This document shows positions 55,117 through 64,000 of a stretch of DNA of 64,000 bases, one piece after another (position 1 is the first letter of the stretch; every line of letters begins with the position of its first letter). Origin of the DNA: Mycolicibacterium sp. MU0050 (GTDB lineage Bacteria > Actinomycetota > Actinomycetes > Mycobacteriales > Mycobacteriaceae); NCBI RefSeq assembly GCF_963378085.1, contig NZ_OY726395.1, positions 1,116,001 to 1,180,000 of the forward strand, given 5' to 3'. The position numbers were made by a program, and so were the translations under genes. Below the pieces are notes generated by a model. That model was not told where the DNA came from and did no database searches. It saw nothing but the letters and a program-made list of their open reading frames with translations.

Positions 55117-56952
55117 CTAGCCAGTCGTCGGAGTGGTGGGTGGCGAATCGGGCTCTGGCAGCGCCTCGCCCGCCGCCTCGCCACCGGGTGTGCCGCCGCG
55201 GGGCGTATCGTCGCCGAGCGGATCGACCGGATCGGCGATGATCAGTTCCCCGGTGTCCGGGCTGACCTCGTAGTTGCCGGGCGCAATCTGATGCACCATC
55301 ACCAGGCCGGCCAGCGTCGCGGAGACCTCCCGCCGGTTCGCGCGTTGTCCGTTGACGCCCTCCGGTGCCGAAACCCGCATCAGCCGCGGCGTCGTGGCGA
55401 GGTCGTATTGGAACGCCCGCAGCATCGACACACACGCGATCACCATGATCACCGAGAACGGGACCGCCGTGACGATCGCTGCCGTCTGCAACGCGGTCAA
55501 GGACCCCGCGCCGCCGACGACCAGCAGAATCGCCGCGGCCAACCCTTGTAAGGAGGCCCAATAGACCCGGCTGGTCTTCGGCGTCTCCAATCTGCCGCCG
55601 TAGGCGAGGATGTCGATCACCAATGAGCCGGAGTCGGACGAGGTGATGAAGAAGAACACGACCACGATGATCGCCAGCACGCTGGTGATGGTGGCCAGCG
55701 GCAGACCGTTGAGCAGTTCGAACAGCGAGGTGTTGGTGTCGACCGCGCCGTCGACCAGCATGTCGCCGTCGTTGCGCTGCCGCAGGATCGCCGAGTCGCC
55801 GAACACGGTGAACCACAACGACCCGATGATCGTCGGGACCAGCAGGACGGCGAAGACGAACTCGCGGACCGTGCGGCCGCGGGAGATCCGCGCGATGAAC
55901 ATCCCGACGAACGGCGCCCAGCTGATCCACCAGCCCCAGTAGAAGATGGTCCAGGTGCCCAGCCAGGCGCCGTCGGTGAACGGTCCGGTGCGCAGCATCA
56001 ACTCGGGTAGCGACTGCACATAGCTGCCCAGGTTCTGCACCCAGGCCTGCAGGAGGAACAGCGTGGGGCCCGCGAGCAGGACGAAGCCGGCCAGCACACC
56101 GGCCAGCATCATGTTGATGTTCGACAGCCACTTGAGTCCGCGGCTGACGCCGCTGACCACCGAGTAGGTCGCCAACGCGGTGATGGCCGCGATCATGCCG
56201 ACCACCCACCAGTTGTTGACCTCGATCCAGCCCAGGTAATCCAGGCCGGCGGCGATCTGGGTGATGCCGAAGCCCAGGGAGGTCGCCACGCCGAACATGG
56301 TGCCGACAATCGCGACCGAGTCGACGGTGTGCCCGATCCAGCCCTCCACCCGGTCCCGGCCGAGCAGCGGTTCGAGCAGCCACCGCACCGACAGCGGACG
56401 GCCGCGCCGGTAGGTCATGTAGGCCATGCCCAGGCCCACCACCACATAGATGGCCCAGGCGTGCAGACCCCAGTGGAACAGCGTCAGGGCCATCGCCTGG
56501 TTGGCCGCGGCGTCGGTGGACCCCTGGATGCCGAGCGACGCGGGCGGACCGACGTAATGGGTCAGCGGCTCGGCCACCCCGTAGAACACCAGCCCGATAC
56601 CCATGCCGGCGCTGAACAGCATGGCCAGCCAGGCCATGAAGCTGAACTCGGGGCGTTCGTTGTCGTCGCCGAGGCGGATGGTGCCCACCCGGGAGATTCC
56701 GCAGTACACCGCGAAGCCCACGAAGCCGGTGGTGGCCAGCACGTACCACCAGCCGACGCCGTCGGTGACCGCCGCGTTCAACGTCCCGAACGCGTCGGCC
56801 GCCGTGCCGGAATAGATGACCGCGAAGCCGATCAGCCCGAAGATGACGACCGACGCCGGGATGAAGACCCGCGGATCGATGGTTTGCCGGGGGTTGGGGA
56901 ACTGCCCCGACCCCCGTTGGCTTGCGCTGTCCGGTTCGGAACGCTGGGTCAC
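55117..56952 (-). CDS. BCCT family (betaine/carnitine/choline) transporter
   Basis: This 611-residue secondary transporter has about twelve membrane helices and the BCCT core: FSAGMGIGLVFYGVAEPLTHY and WGLHAWAIYVVVGLGMAY. The substrate-site Trp motif FYWGWWISWAPFVGMFIARISRGRTVREF is nearly standard, and SSDSGSLVIDILAYGG follows. It imports compatible solutes such as glycine betaine or choline, with sodium coupling likely. The C-terminal 90 residues are acidic and Pro-rich, possibly an osmosensing tail. The start is a GTG with GGAGGG upstream. Confidence 0.93.
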   Translation of the reverse strand: MTQRSEPDSASQRGSGQFPNPRQTIDPRVFIPASVVIFGLIGFAVIYSGTAADAFGTLNAAVTDGVGWWYVLATTGFVGFAVYCGISRVGTIRLGDDNERPEFSFMAWLAMLFSAGMGIGLVFYGVAEPLTHYVGPPASLGIQGSTDAAANQAMALTLFHWGLHAWAIYVVVGLGMAYMTYRRGRPLSVRWLLEPLLGRDRVEGWIGHTVDSVAIVGTMFGVATSLGFGITQIAAGLDYLGWIEVNNWWVVGMIAAITALATYSVVSGVSRGLKWLSNINMMLAGVLAGFVLLAGPTLFLLQAWVQNLGSYVQSLPELMLRTGPFTDGAWLGTWTIFYWGWWISWAPFVGMFIARISRGRTVREFVFAVLLVPTIIGSLWFTVFGDSAILRQRNDGDMLVDGAVDTNTSLFELLNGLPLATITSVLAIIVVVFFFITSSDSGSLVIDILAYGGRLETPKTSRVYWASLQGLAAAILLVVGGAGSLTALQTAAIVTAVPFSVIMVIACVSMLRAFQYDLATTPRLMRVSAPEGVNGQRANRREVSATLAGLVMVHQIAPGNYEVSPDTGELIIADPVDPLGDDTPRGGTPGGEAAGEALPEPDSPPTTPTTG

Positions 56953-57122
56953 GCGCCCTCCCTATTCGTCATCGTTGTCGCTGCGTACGCCGGGACGAAT
57001 CGCGGCGAAAGCAGACGCAGGCGAGGCCGCACCCGACCATACCGGTCAGCTCGGGAACGCGTAGGGGGGATCGTCAGCGTTGCTGCCCGGCGCCGCTGCG
57101 TCGGCGGCGCCGGCGCGTCGAG

Positions 57123-57389
57123 CTAGTAGCGCAGGGGATCGTCGACCACCCGCACCGGATCGTCGCGGTGACCCGCGGCGTAGAGCGGATGCAACAACAC
57201 CGGGTGGCGGCAATGCGGACAAGAGGCCTGCGGCTCGTTCACCGTGGAGCCGGTGAGGTGATGGCATTCCTTGCAATGCACGATGTGAAAGGCGCCCATC
57301 CAGTTGAGCAGACCCAGGCACATGGCCACGGTGGCCACGGAGCCCACCACCACGATCGCCAATATCGTCAGTACTGTCGAGACCGTCAT
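57123..57389 (-). CDS. membrane-anchored zinc-ribbon protein
   Basis: This 88-residue protein has one N-terminal transmembrane helix (about 5-32) followed by CKEC (about 40-43) and CPHC (about 57-60), a small zinc ribbon, and an acidic/His-rich tail. GGAGG 7 nt before the ATG at 57389 fixes the start; the longer upstream frame is unlikely. The function is unknown. It sits between the BCCT gene and a Cys/Lys-rich small gene on the same strand. Confidence 0.75.
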   Translation of the reverse strand: MTVSTVLTILAIVVVGSVATVAMCLGLLNWMGAFHIVHCKECHHLTGSTVNEPQASCPHCRHPVLLHPLYAAGHRDDPVRVVDDPLRY

Positions 57390-57479
57390 TTCGACACCTC
57401 CAACCACGTTCGAAGCCACGTGACGGATATCTCAACCCTACGCCCGAAGGCGGTGCGGCGAGCCGGGTTCAGGGAGTTG

Positions 57480-57647
57480 TCAGGCTTTTCGGGCGCGCTT
57501 GTAAACCTTCTCCAATTCCTTGCCCCGCAGGCCCATCAGCTCGGCTTTATGCACCTTGTTCAGTACCAGCGGGCACCGTTTGCAGCGCGGCTTGCTACGG
57601 CAGCACTTCTTCTTCGGCTTGAGGCCCGCGTACTTACTCGACTTCAC
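57480..57647 (-). CDS. small Cys/Lys-rich protein
   Basis: This 55-residue, strongly basic protein contains KKKCCRSKPRCKRCP, with four cysteines in a CC-x5-C-x2-C arrangement and many Lys and Arg, then a helical KVHKAELMGLRGKELEKVYK end. It could hold zinc or an RNA-binding ribbon. The GTG start has AAGGA about 5 nt upstream. It is divergent from typA, so a ribosome-related job is possible. I believe similar small proteins occur next to typA in other actinobacteria, but cannot check this here. Confidence 0.7.
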   Translation of the reverse strand: MKSSKYAGLKPKKKCCRSKPRCKRCPLVLNKVHKAELMGLRGKELEKVYKRARKA

Positions 57648-57711
57648 GCTGTCCTTCTACTCGGACGTTCTGGTTTCGTGATTGACCTGCTGCACTGCGA
57701 CAATCTGCGGA

Positions 57712-59616
57712 ATGGAATCTCGTCCCAACTTTAGAAACGTCGCGATCGTCGCTCACGTCGACCATGGCAAAACGACCTTGGTGGACGCCATGTTGCGTCA
57801 ATCGGGTGCGTTGGCCGAGCGGGGCGAGGCTCAGGAACGCGTGATGGACTCCGGTGACCTGGAGCGCGAAAAGGGCATCACGATCCTGGCGAAGAACACC
57901 GCGGTGCACCGCGTCAACCCCGACGGCAGCGTGACCGTCATCAACGTCATCGACACTCCCGGCCACGCCGATTTCGGCGGCGAGGTGGAGCGTGGGCTGT
58001 CGATGGTCGACGGTGTGGTGTTGTTGGTCGACGCCTCCGAGGGCCCGCTGCCGCAGACCCGGTTCGTGCTGCGCAAGGCGCTGGCCGCGCACCTGCCGGT
58101 GATCCTGGTCGTCAACAAGACCGATCGGCCCGACGCGCGGATCGCCGAGGTGGTCGAGGAGAGCCACGACCTGCTGCTCGACGTGGCCTCCGATCTGGAC
58201 GAGGCGGCGCAGGCGGCCGCGGAGAAGGCGCTGGACCTGCCGACGTTGTATGCCTCGGGCCGGGCCGGGATCGCCTCCACCACGCAACCCGCCAACGGCG
58301 AGGTGCCCGACGGCGACAATCTGAATCCGCTGTTCGACGTGTTGATGCAGCACATCCCCGCGCCGACGGGCGATCCGGAGGCCCCGCTGCAGGCCTTGGT
58401 GACCAACCTCGATGCCTCGGCGTTCCTGGGCCGGTTGGCGCTGCTCCGCATCGCCAACGGACGACTCAAGAAGGGCCAGCAGGTCGCCTGGATGCGGGAG
58501 GTGGACGGGTCACCGGTCATCACCGGAGCCAAGATCACCGAACTGTTGGCGACCGTCGGCGTGGAGCGCACGCCCACCGACGAGGCCGTCGCCGGGGACA
58601 TCGTCGCCGTGGCGGGCCTGCCGGAGATCATGATCGGTGACACGCTGGCCGATCCAGAGAATTCCCACGCGCTGCCCCGCATCACCGTCGACGAGCCCGC
58701 GATCTCGGTGACCATCGGCACCAACACGTCGCCACTGGCCGGCAAGGTGTCCGGGCACAAGCTGACCGCGCGCATGGTGAAGAGCCGGCTGGACGCCGAA
58801 TTGGTCGGCAACGTGTCCATCCGGGTGGTCGACATCGGCCGGCCCGACGCCTGGGAGGTCCAGGGCCGCGGTGAGCTGGCGTTGGCCATCCTGGTGGAGC
58901 AGATGCGCCGGGAGGGCTTCGAGCTGACCGTCGGCAAGCCGCAGGTGGTGACAAAGCAGATCGACGGCAAGTTGCACGAGCCGTTCGAGGAACTGACCAT
59001 CGACTGTCCCGAGGAGTTCGTCGGTGCCATCACGCAGCTGATGGCCGGGCGCAAGGGGCGCATGGAGCAGATGACCAACCACGCCGCCGGCTGGGTGCGG
59101 ATGGACTTCGTGGTGCCCAGCCGTGGGCTGATCGGCTTCCGCACCGAGTTCATGACGCTCACCCGCGGCACCGGTATCGCCAACGCGGTGTTCGAGGGGT
59201 ACCGGCCCTGGGCCGGGGAGATCCGGGCCCGGCACACCGGATCGCTGGTCTCCGACCGCAGCGGTTCGATCACGCCGTTCGCGATGATCCAGCTCTCCGA
59301 TCGCGGCCAGTTCTTCGTCGAACCCGGCCAGGACACCTACGAGGGCCAGGTGGTGGGCATCAACCCGCGCGCCGAAGACCTCGACATCAACGTCACCCGC
59401 GAGAAGAAGCTGACCAACATGCGGTCCTCGACCGCCGACGTCATGGAGACGTTGGCCAAGCCGCTGGAGCTCGATCTCGAGCAGGCCATGGAGTTCTGTG
59501 CCGCCGACGAGTGCGTCGAGGTGACACCGGAGATCATCCGGGTGCGCAAGCTGGAACTGACGGCCAGCCTGCGGGCGCGCGCCAAGGCCCGGGCCAAGCA
59601 GGCGAACCAGGGATAG
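57712..59616 (+). CDS. typA: translational GTPase TypA/BipA
   Basis: This 634-residue translational GTPase has [12 protein letters not shown] (G1), EREKGITI (G2), [14 protein letters not shown] (G3) and NKTDRPDAR (G4). Domains II, III, V and the BipA-specific C-terminal domain (with [13 protein letters not shown]) follow. It binds the ribosome and aids subunit biogenesis and stress growth. It corresponds to Rv1165. The ATG at 57712 is chosen; a longer frame begins with Cys-rich non-family sequence. Confidence 0.96.
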   Translation: MESRPNFRNVAIVAHVDHGKTTLVDAMLRQSGALAERGEAQERVMDSGDLEREKGITILAKNTAVHRVNPDGSVTVINVIDTPGHADFGGEVERGLSMVDGVVLLVDASEGPLPQTRFVLRKALAAHLPVILVVNKTDRPDARIAEVVEESHDLLLDVASDLDEAAQAAAEKALDLPTLYASGRAGIASTTQPANGEVPDGDNLNPLFDVLMQHIPAPTGDPEAPLQALVTNLDASAFLGRLALLRIANGRLKKGQQVAWMREVDGSPVITGAKITELLATVGVERTPTDEAVAGDIVAVAGLPEIMIGDTLADPENSHALPRITVDEPAISVTIGTNTSPLAGKVSGHKLTARMVKSRLDAELVGNVSIRVVDIGRPDAWEVQGRGELALAILVEQMRREGFELTVGKPQVVTKQIDGKLHEPFEELTIDCPEEFVGAITQLMAGRKGRMEQMTNHAAGWVRMDFVVPSRGLIGFRTEFMTLTRGTGIANAVFEGYRPWAGEIRARHTGSLVSDRSGSITPFAMIQLSDRGQFFVEPGQDTYEGQVVGINPRAEDLDINVTREKKLTNMRSSTADVMETLAKPLELDLEQAMEFCAADECVEVTPEIIRVRKLELTASLRARAKARAKQANQG

Positions 59617-59753
59617 GTCTGCTCGTGGGTTGGGGCAAGCGGGCAGCGCCGGCTCGCGGCCCGGCGGGACGGCCCGGGACCGGCGCCGGCCACTCCGGCC
59701 GGACGCGCCGGTGGCTACCGGGACGCCGGGCCGGCTGCCATTACCCTGTTGAC

Positions 59754-61640
59754 GTGCCCCCCGCCCGCAGCCGCCTCCTGACCTCGGCGGCCGTGTTGTC
59801 GGTGCTGCTGACCGGCGGGTGCACGGTCAGTCCGCCGCCGGCCCCGCAGAGCACCGAGACCACGGAGACCACGCCACCCCCGCCGCCGAAGGCCATGCAG
59901 ATCATCATGGGGATCGACAACATCGGCCCGGGGTTCAACCCGCATCTGCTGTCCGATCAGTCGCCGGTCAACGCCGCGATCAGCGCGCTGGTGCTGCCCA
60001 GCGCCTTCCGTCCGGTGCCGGACACCAAGAGTCCGACGGGGTCCCGCTGGGAGGTTGACAGCACGCTCTTGTTGTCCGCCGAGGTGACCGACGAGGACCC
60101 GTTCACCGTGACCTACAAGATTCGGCCGGAGGCGTCCTGGACCGACAACGCGCCGATCGCCGCCGACGACTTCTGGTATCTGTGGCGGCAGATGGTCAGC
60201 CAACCCGGTGTCGTCGACCCGGCCGGCTACGACCTGATCACCGGGGTCCAGTCGGTCGACGGCGGAAAGACCGCAGTGGTCACTTTCTCCCAGCCCTATC
60301 ACGCGTGGCGGGAGCTGTTCTCCGACATCGTGCCCGCGCACATCGTCAAGGACATCCCCGGCGGCTTCCTCGCGGGTCTGGCCCGGGTGATGCCGGTGAC
60401 CGGCGGGCAGTTCCGGGTGGAGACCATCGACCCGCAGCGCGACGAGATCCTGTTGGCGCGCAACGACCGATTCTGGGGCCCGCCGGCGGTGCCCGACCAG
60501 ATCCTGTTCCGCCGGGCCGGGGCGCCCGCGGCGCTGGCGGACTCGATTCGCAACGGCGACACCCAGGTGGCGCAGGTGCACGGGGGAGCGGCGACGTTCG
60601 CGCAACTGTCGGCGATTCCCGACGTGCGGACTTCGCGGATCGTCACCCCCCAGGTGATGCAGCTGACGTTGCGCGGGCAGCAGCCGCAGTTGACGGATCC
60701 GCAAGTGCGCAAAGGCATCCTGGGGCTGCTCGACGTGGATCTGCTGGCCGCCGTCGGGGCCGGCAGCGACAACACCGTCACGTTGGCGCAGGCGCAGGTG
60801 CGTTCGCCGTCGGACCCGGGATATGTGCCCACGGCGCCGGCGGCGCTCAGTCGAGAAGCCGCCCTGGCGCTGTTGGAGGGCGCCGGTTACGTCGTCGAGC
60901 AGGAAAGTGCGGACGACCCCGGGGCGCCGGCCCCACCGCAGGGCGTGACGCGAGGGCGGATCAGCAAGGATGGTGAGCAGCTGACCTTCGTGCTGGGTGT
61001 GGCCGCCAACGACCCGACCTCGGTGGCGGTGGCCAACACCGCCGCCGATCAGCTGCGCAACGCCGGGATCGCGGCCTCGGTGCTGGCCTTGGACCCAGTG
61101 GTGCTGTACGGAGAGGCGTTGGCCAACAACAGGTTCGACGCCATGGTTGGTTGGCGGCACGCCGGTGGCGACCTCGCGACACGGCTGGAGTCGCGCTACG
61201 GCTGTCGGGCACTGCAGGCCACCACGGTGTCGACCTCGGGTGCACCGCCCAGCCCGGCGCCCACCTCGACGCCGACGCCCACCTCGTCGCCCGCGGCGGC
61301 CCCCGCACCGCCAACGCCACCGGCCACGACGCCGCTGACGACACCCCCGTCGCCGGCGCCCGAGGACGACGGCCGGCTGGTGCAGGCCCCGTCCAACCTG
61401 ACCCAGGTGTGCGACCACAGCATCCAGCCCACCATCGACGCGGGTCTCGACGGTTCCATGGACATCGACGAGGTCATCGAGGCGGTCGAACCCAAGCTGT
61501 GGAACATGTGGACGGTGCTACCCATCCTGCAGGACACCACGATCGTCGCCGCGGGACCTTCGGTGCAGAACGTCAGTCTGTCCGGTGCGGTGCCGGTGGG
61601 CATCGTCGGCGATGCCGGAACCTGGACCAAACGCCGCTAG
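59754..61640 (+). CDS. lpqW: lipoprotein LpqW, substrate-binding-protein-like
   Basis: This 628-residue lipoprotein has the lipobox LLTGGC (Cys about residue 22) after a short signal, then a Pro/Thr linker and a family 5 solute-binding domain (about 45-520) with [11 protein letters not shown] Pro/Thr/Ser/Ala insertion of about 50 residues lies near 500-550. It corresponds to LpqW (Rv1166), which directs the balance of PIM and LAM synthesis and interacts genetically with PimE. The GTG at 59754 lies 6 nt after TACCCT (-10), so the gene is probably leaderless. Confidence 0.92.
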   Translation: MPPARSRLLTSAAVLSVLLTGGCTVSPPPAPQSTETTETTPPPPPKAMQIIMGIDNIGPGFNPHLLSDQSPVNAAISALVLPSAFRPVPDTKSPTGSRWEVDSTLLLSAEVTDEDPFTVTYKIRPEASWTDNAPIAADDFWYLWRQMVSQPGVVDPAGYDLITGVQSVDGGKTAVVTFSQPYHAWRELFSDIVPAHIVKDIPGGFLAGLARVMPVTGGQFRVETIDPQRDEILLARNDRFWGPPAVPDQILFRRAGAPAALADSIRNGDTQVAQVHGGAATFAQLSAIPDVRTSRIVTPQVMQLTLRGQQPQLTDPQVRKGILGLLDVDLLAAVGAGSDNTVTLAQAQVRSPSDPGYVPTAPAALSREAALALLEGAGYVVEQESADDPGAPAPPQGVTRGRISKDGEQLTFVLGVAANDPTSVAVANTAADQLRNAGIAASVLALDPVVLYGEALANNRFDAMVGWRHAGGDLATRLESRYGCRALQATTVSTSGAPPSPAPTSTPTPTSSPAAAPAPPTPPATTPLTTPPSPAPEDDGRLVQAPSNLTQVCDHSIQPTIDAGLDGSMDIDEVIEAVEPKLWNMWTVLPILQDTTIVAAGPSVQNVSLSGAVPVGIVGDAGTWTKRR

Positions 61641-61661
61641 CCCTCAGTGGTTGGCCCGGAA

Positions 61662-61701
61662 GCAGTGGTGGGGCACATCTTTCGACGCACCCCACCACTG
61701 C
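61662..61701. terminator. hairpin between convergent lpqW and exported-protein gene
   Basis: Perfect 12-bp arms (61662-61673 and 61690-61701) enclose a 16-nt loop. It lies just after lpqW (+) and before the end of the convergent minus gene (61769). There is no U-tract; it probably acts in both directions. Confidence 0.65.
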
Positions 61702-61768
61702 CGGCCGGTCGGCCAGCCTCCCCCTCTGACCGCCGTCCGACTCGGCCCGGCCCCGCGGGCCGCTGGGC

Positions 61769-62965
61769 TCAGTCGTTGGCTTCCTTCTTGGCTTCCTTCT
61801 TGCCCTCGGTCTTGGTGTCCTTGTTGTCGTCCTGATCGGAGGCGCTCGACGCAGCCGGCGCGGCCTTGCGCTTCGGCTTCGTCAGCTTGTCCACGGTGCG
61901 GTCGCTGCGCTTCGAGACGGACTCCACCTGCTTGCCCAGGGATTTGACCGCGGCGCGGACGGGCCGGGGCCGATCCGGCTTGGCGGTGTCGCCGTCGGCT
62001 GCTTTCGCGGAGACGGGATCGGACGCCGAAAGTTGCCGGCGCAGTTGGTGCGGCGCGACGTCGGCCGGCTCCGATGCGGCGGCGATGCCCGCGGTCTCGG
62101 TGTCCGAGGCGTCGAGGTCGGGGTCCACGTCGAGCGCCGTGGCCACCAGGCTGCGGGTCTGTTCGGTGGCCCGCCACAGCACGTCGTTGCGGAACTGCAT
62201 GACGGCGCCGTCCGCGGGCCCCGTGGTGCGGGGATCGCCGTCGGTGCCGCCGCCGAGTGAGTCCGGAAGCACCTCCGCGACCGCCTCGATGGCGGGGTCG
62301 GCGACCCATAGCGGCGCGTCGATGTACTGCCGGACGGCGCGGTACAGCCCCTCCTCGTCGCCGGCCGCGATGGCCTGCGCGATCGGGATGATCCCGAGCG
62401 GGGCCAGCACGGCACCGGTCGCGAGGTTGGACGCCGAGCGCACGAAGCCCTCCGCCAGCACCGCGGCGGGGTTGTCGTTGGCGCCCGCGGGGACACCGAG
62501 CGCGTCGGCGATGGCGGTGCGAAGTTCGTCGGTCCCGGCCCACAGCACGTCGTTGCGGAACTGCAGCAGCGCGCCGTCGTCGGTCGTGGTGGTGGACTCC
62601 TGGCCGGTGCCGCCCCCGAGTTCCTCGGGAAGGATTTGCGCGATGGCCTCCAGGCTCGGGTCGGCCACCCACAACGGCGCATCGATGCTCTGCCGCAGGG
62701 CGGCGTACAACAATTCCTCGTCGCCGCCGGCGATGGCGACCGCCATGATCAGCGGATTCAGCGGGGCCAGGGCGAGGCCTCCGATGGCGCGCTGGGCCGA
62801 AAGTGCGAACAGTTCGAGCGGCGGCTCGGTGTAGGCGGCGGTCAGCGCGACCGGGACGGTGGTGGTTCGCGCTGTCGATGCCGGCGGTGCGACCGGCGCG
62901 AGTGCGATTGCGCCGGCACCGACGATTGCGACGCCTGCGGCGATGCCGCGTTGTGCTCGAGTCAT
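61769..62965 (-). CDS. exported protein with internal duplication, unknown function
   Basis: This 398-residue protein has a signal-like N-terminus (about 1-35, hydrophobic then PPAST). Two similar units follow (about 56-157 and 176-279): DAPLWVADP at 95-103 and 216-224, and QFRNDVLW at 135-142 and 257-264. A charged tail of about 110 residues rich in Lys, Asp and Glu ends with KKEAKKEAND. No enzyme motif is visible. The ATG at 62965 has a G-rich ribosome site 7 nt upstream. It converges on lpqW. Confidence 0.7.
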   Translation of the reverse strand: MTRAQRGIAAGVAIVGAGAIALAPVAPPASTARTTTVPVALTAAYTEPPLELFALSAQRAIGGLALAPLNPLIMAVAIAGGDEELLYAALRQSIDAPLWVADPSLEAIAQILPEELGGGTGQESTTTTDDGALLQFRNDVLWAGTDELRTAIADALGVPAGANDNPAAVLAEGFVRSASNLATGAVLAPLGIIPIAQAIAAGDEEGLYRAVRQYIDAPLWVADPAIEAVAEVLPDSLGGGTDGDPRTTGPADGAVMQFRNDVLWRATEQTRSLVATALDVDPDLDASDTETAGIAAASEPADVAPHQLRRQLSASDPVSAKAADGDTAKPDRPRPVRAAVKSLGKQVESVSKRSDRTVDKLTKPKRKAAPAASSASDQDDNKDTKTEGKKEAKKEAND

Positions 62966-63365
62966 GAAGAAGCCCCCCAGAAATTCGCTCGTGATTTGTC
63001 CCCCGACGTTGCTGACGGTACCGGTCCCTTCGGGCAATCTCAGCCTGGTCTCAGGTTTTTCACGGGTTTCATTTGCGTGCGCAAAGTGTTCGGTTTTCCC
63101 AACTCTGGCAAACACGCAGCCTGTGGCCCCTGCGGGCCGATGGTCGGCGGGCCCGCGGGCGCGAAATTCGGCCCGGCCGCGTCCCGCCGGTGCCTCTTCG
63201 CCGGGCTTTCCTCCGAAAGCTGCGACCCCGCTTGCACTTTCAGCGCCGCGTCGGTGCGTCGCGGGACACCGCGCGGCACGCGACCAAAATGGCCGACACT
63301 GAGGATCTGCTGCGGATTGATCGACCTTTGTGCCACTGACGGCGATCCGCGTTTAGGCTATGCCG
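62966..63365. other. 400-bp intergenic region between divergent genes
   Basis: No convincing gene is seen on either strand; the open frames have weak codon bias. It must hold the promoter of the minus-strand exported-protein gene and that of mshB (TAGGCT at 63354-63359). I saw no RNA structure or repeat. Confidence 0.5.
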
Positions 63366-64000
63366 ATGCTGATTGAGCGGCCCCGGATGCTGTTCGTCCA
63401 CGCGCACCCCGATGACGAGACCATCACCACGGGCGCGACCATCGCCCACTACGCCGCGCACGGGGCCGACGTGCACGTCGTCACCTGCACCCTCGGAGAA
63501 GAAGGCGAGATCATCGAGGACCGCTGGGCGCAGTTGGCCGCCGACCATGCCGACCAGCTCGGTGGGTACCGGATCGCCGAGCTGTGCTCGGCGTTGCACC
63601 TGCTGGGGATCGGCGACCCGATCTTCCTTGGCGGCGCGGGCCGCTGGCGCGACTCCGGGATGGCGGGCACCGAGCCGAGAACGGGCCGCCAACGCTTCGT
63701 CGACGCCGACGAGCGCGAGGCGGTCGGCGCCCTGGTCGAGATCCTGCGGCAGCTGCGGCCGCACGTCGTCGTCACCTACGACCCCAACGGCGGGTACGGA
63801 CACCCCGACCACATCCGCGCCCACCAGGTCACCACCGCGGCCGTCGCCGCCGCCGCGGACTCCGAGGAGTACCCGGGCGAGCCCTGGGAGGTCGCGAAGT
63901 TCTACTGGACGGTGATGTCCACGACCGCTCTGCAGGCCGCCGTGGCCGCGCTGGCCGACGACGACCTGCTCGAACACTGGCAGCGCCCGCCCGCCGACCT
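63366..64000 (+). CDS. mshB: GlcNAc-Ins deacetylase MshB (partial, C-terminus outside window)
   Basis: The first 211 codons of MshB (Rv1170), the mycothiol-pathway zinc deacetylase, are present. The zinc motif HAHPDDE appears near residues 12-18 and the third ligand in GHPDH near residue 140; TLGEEGEI and [14 protein letters not shown] are also typical. TAGGCT (63354-63359) lies 6 nt before the ATG at 63366, so the gene is likely leaderless; an in-frame ATG at 63360 is less well spaced. The 3' end is beyond the window. Confidence 0.95.
   Translation, partial: MLIERPRMLFVHAHPDDETITTGATIAHYAAHGADVHVVTCTLGEEGEIIEDRWAQLAADHADQLGGYRIAELCSALHLLGIGDPIFLGGAGRWRDSGMAGTEPRTGRQRFVDADEREAVGALVEILRQLRPHVVVTYDPNGGYGHPDHIRAHQVTTAAVAAAADSEEYPGEPWEVAKFYWTVMSTTALQAAVAALADDDLLEHWQRPPAD

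Noticed and set aside
62636-63376. 246-codon plus frame before mshB
   Set aside because: It runs antisense to the exported-protein gene and then through unbiased intergenic DNA; mshB has its own promoter-spaced start.

Overview
The window is GC-rich actinobacterial chromosome and almost certainly comes from a mycobacterium of the environmental or rapid-growing kind (Mycolicibacterium-like). The evidence is a complete mce lipid-import operon, mmpL13, pimE, lpqW, mshB and mcr, abundant GTG starts, 4-nt ATGA/GTGA gene overlaps, and many start codons sitting about 6-9 nt after a TANNNT -10 box (leaderless transcription). From about 19.8 kb to the end, the gene order follows, from memory, the M. 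tuberculosis segment Rv1135A-Rv1170, with insertions. There is no rRNA, tRNA, IS element, prophage or CRISPR array that I could see.

Layout. 1-487: 3' part of a serine alpha/beta-hydrolase (minus). 0.8-11.75 kb: mce operon (yrbEA, yrbEB, mceA-F, two Mce-associated genes), preceded by a possible 31-codon coupled ORF. 11.8-14.6 kb: an epoxide-hydrolase-like protein, a WS/DGAT-type acyltransferase-like protein and a DoxX protein. 14.6-17.3 kb: a compact NAD-themed module, made of a divergent Nudix-winged-helix regulator facing an SPFH/band-7 plus NAD-kinase-like operon, with two identical-half-site operators between them. 17.3-19.0 kb: a DUF3556 membrane protein with a KstR-type (cholesterol regulon) operator on its promoter. 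19.0-30.0 kb: lipid and beta-oxidation genes (thiolase, two crotonases, mcr, an SDR, a nitronate-monooxygenase-like flavoprotein) mixed with a fasciclin protein, an epimerase-like/CPBP protease pair and an MFS exporter. 30-44.4 kb: mmpL13-tetR-methyltransferase, sirtuin, GntR, F420/PPOX protein, HhH-GPD protein, two Ala/Pro-rich exported proteins, pimE, PCD and mutT2.

44.5-52.4 kb: narK-narG-narH-narJ-narI, the membrane-bound respiratory nitrate reductase with its transporter in the same operon. Converging on it (52.4-54.9 kb) is an operon with cytochrome-oxidase subunit IV-like and III-like proteins and two tandem paralogous 248-residue membrane proteins, but no catalytic oxidase subunit. 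Its promoter carries a perfect palindrome. A BCCT transporter, a membrane zinc-ribbon protein and a 55-residue Cys/Lys-rich protein complete what looks like an insertion between narI and typA. 57.7-64 kb: typA, lpqW, an exported protein with an internal duplication, and the start of mshB.

The main themes are lipid/sterol uptake and beta-oxidation (mce, DUF3556, thiolase, crotonases, mcr, SDR), envelope glycolipid assembly (mmpL13, pimE, lpqW), NAD/nucleotide maintenance (Nudix regulator, NAD-kinase-like, sirtuin, mutT2) and nitrate respiration. The two best candidates for undescribed systems are the orphan oxidase-accessory cluster beside nar and the Nudix-wHTH/SPFH/NAD-kinase-like module.
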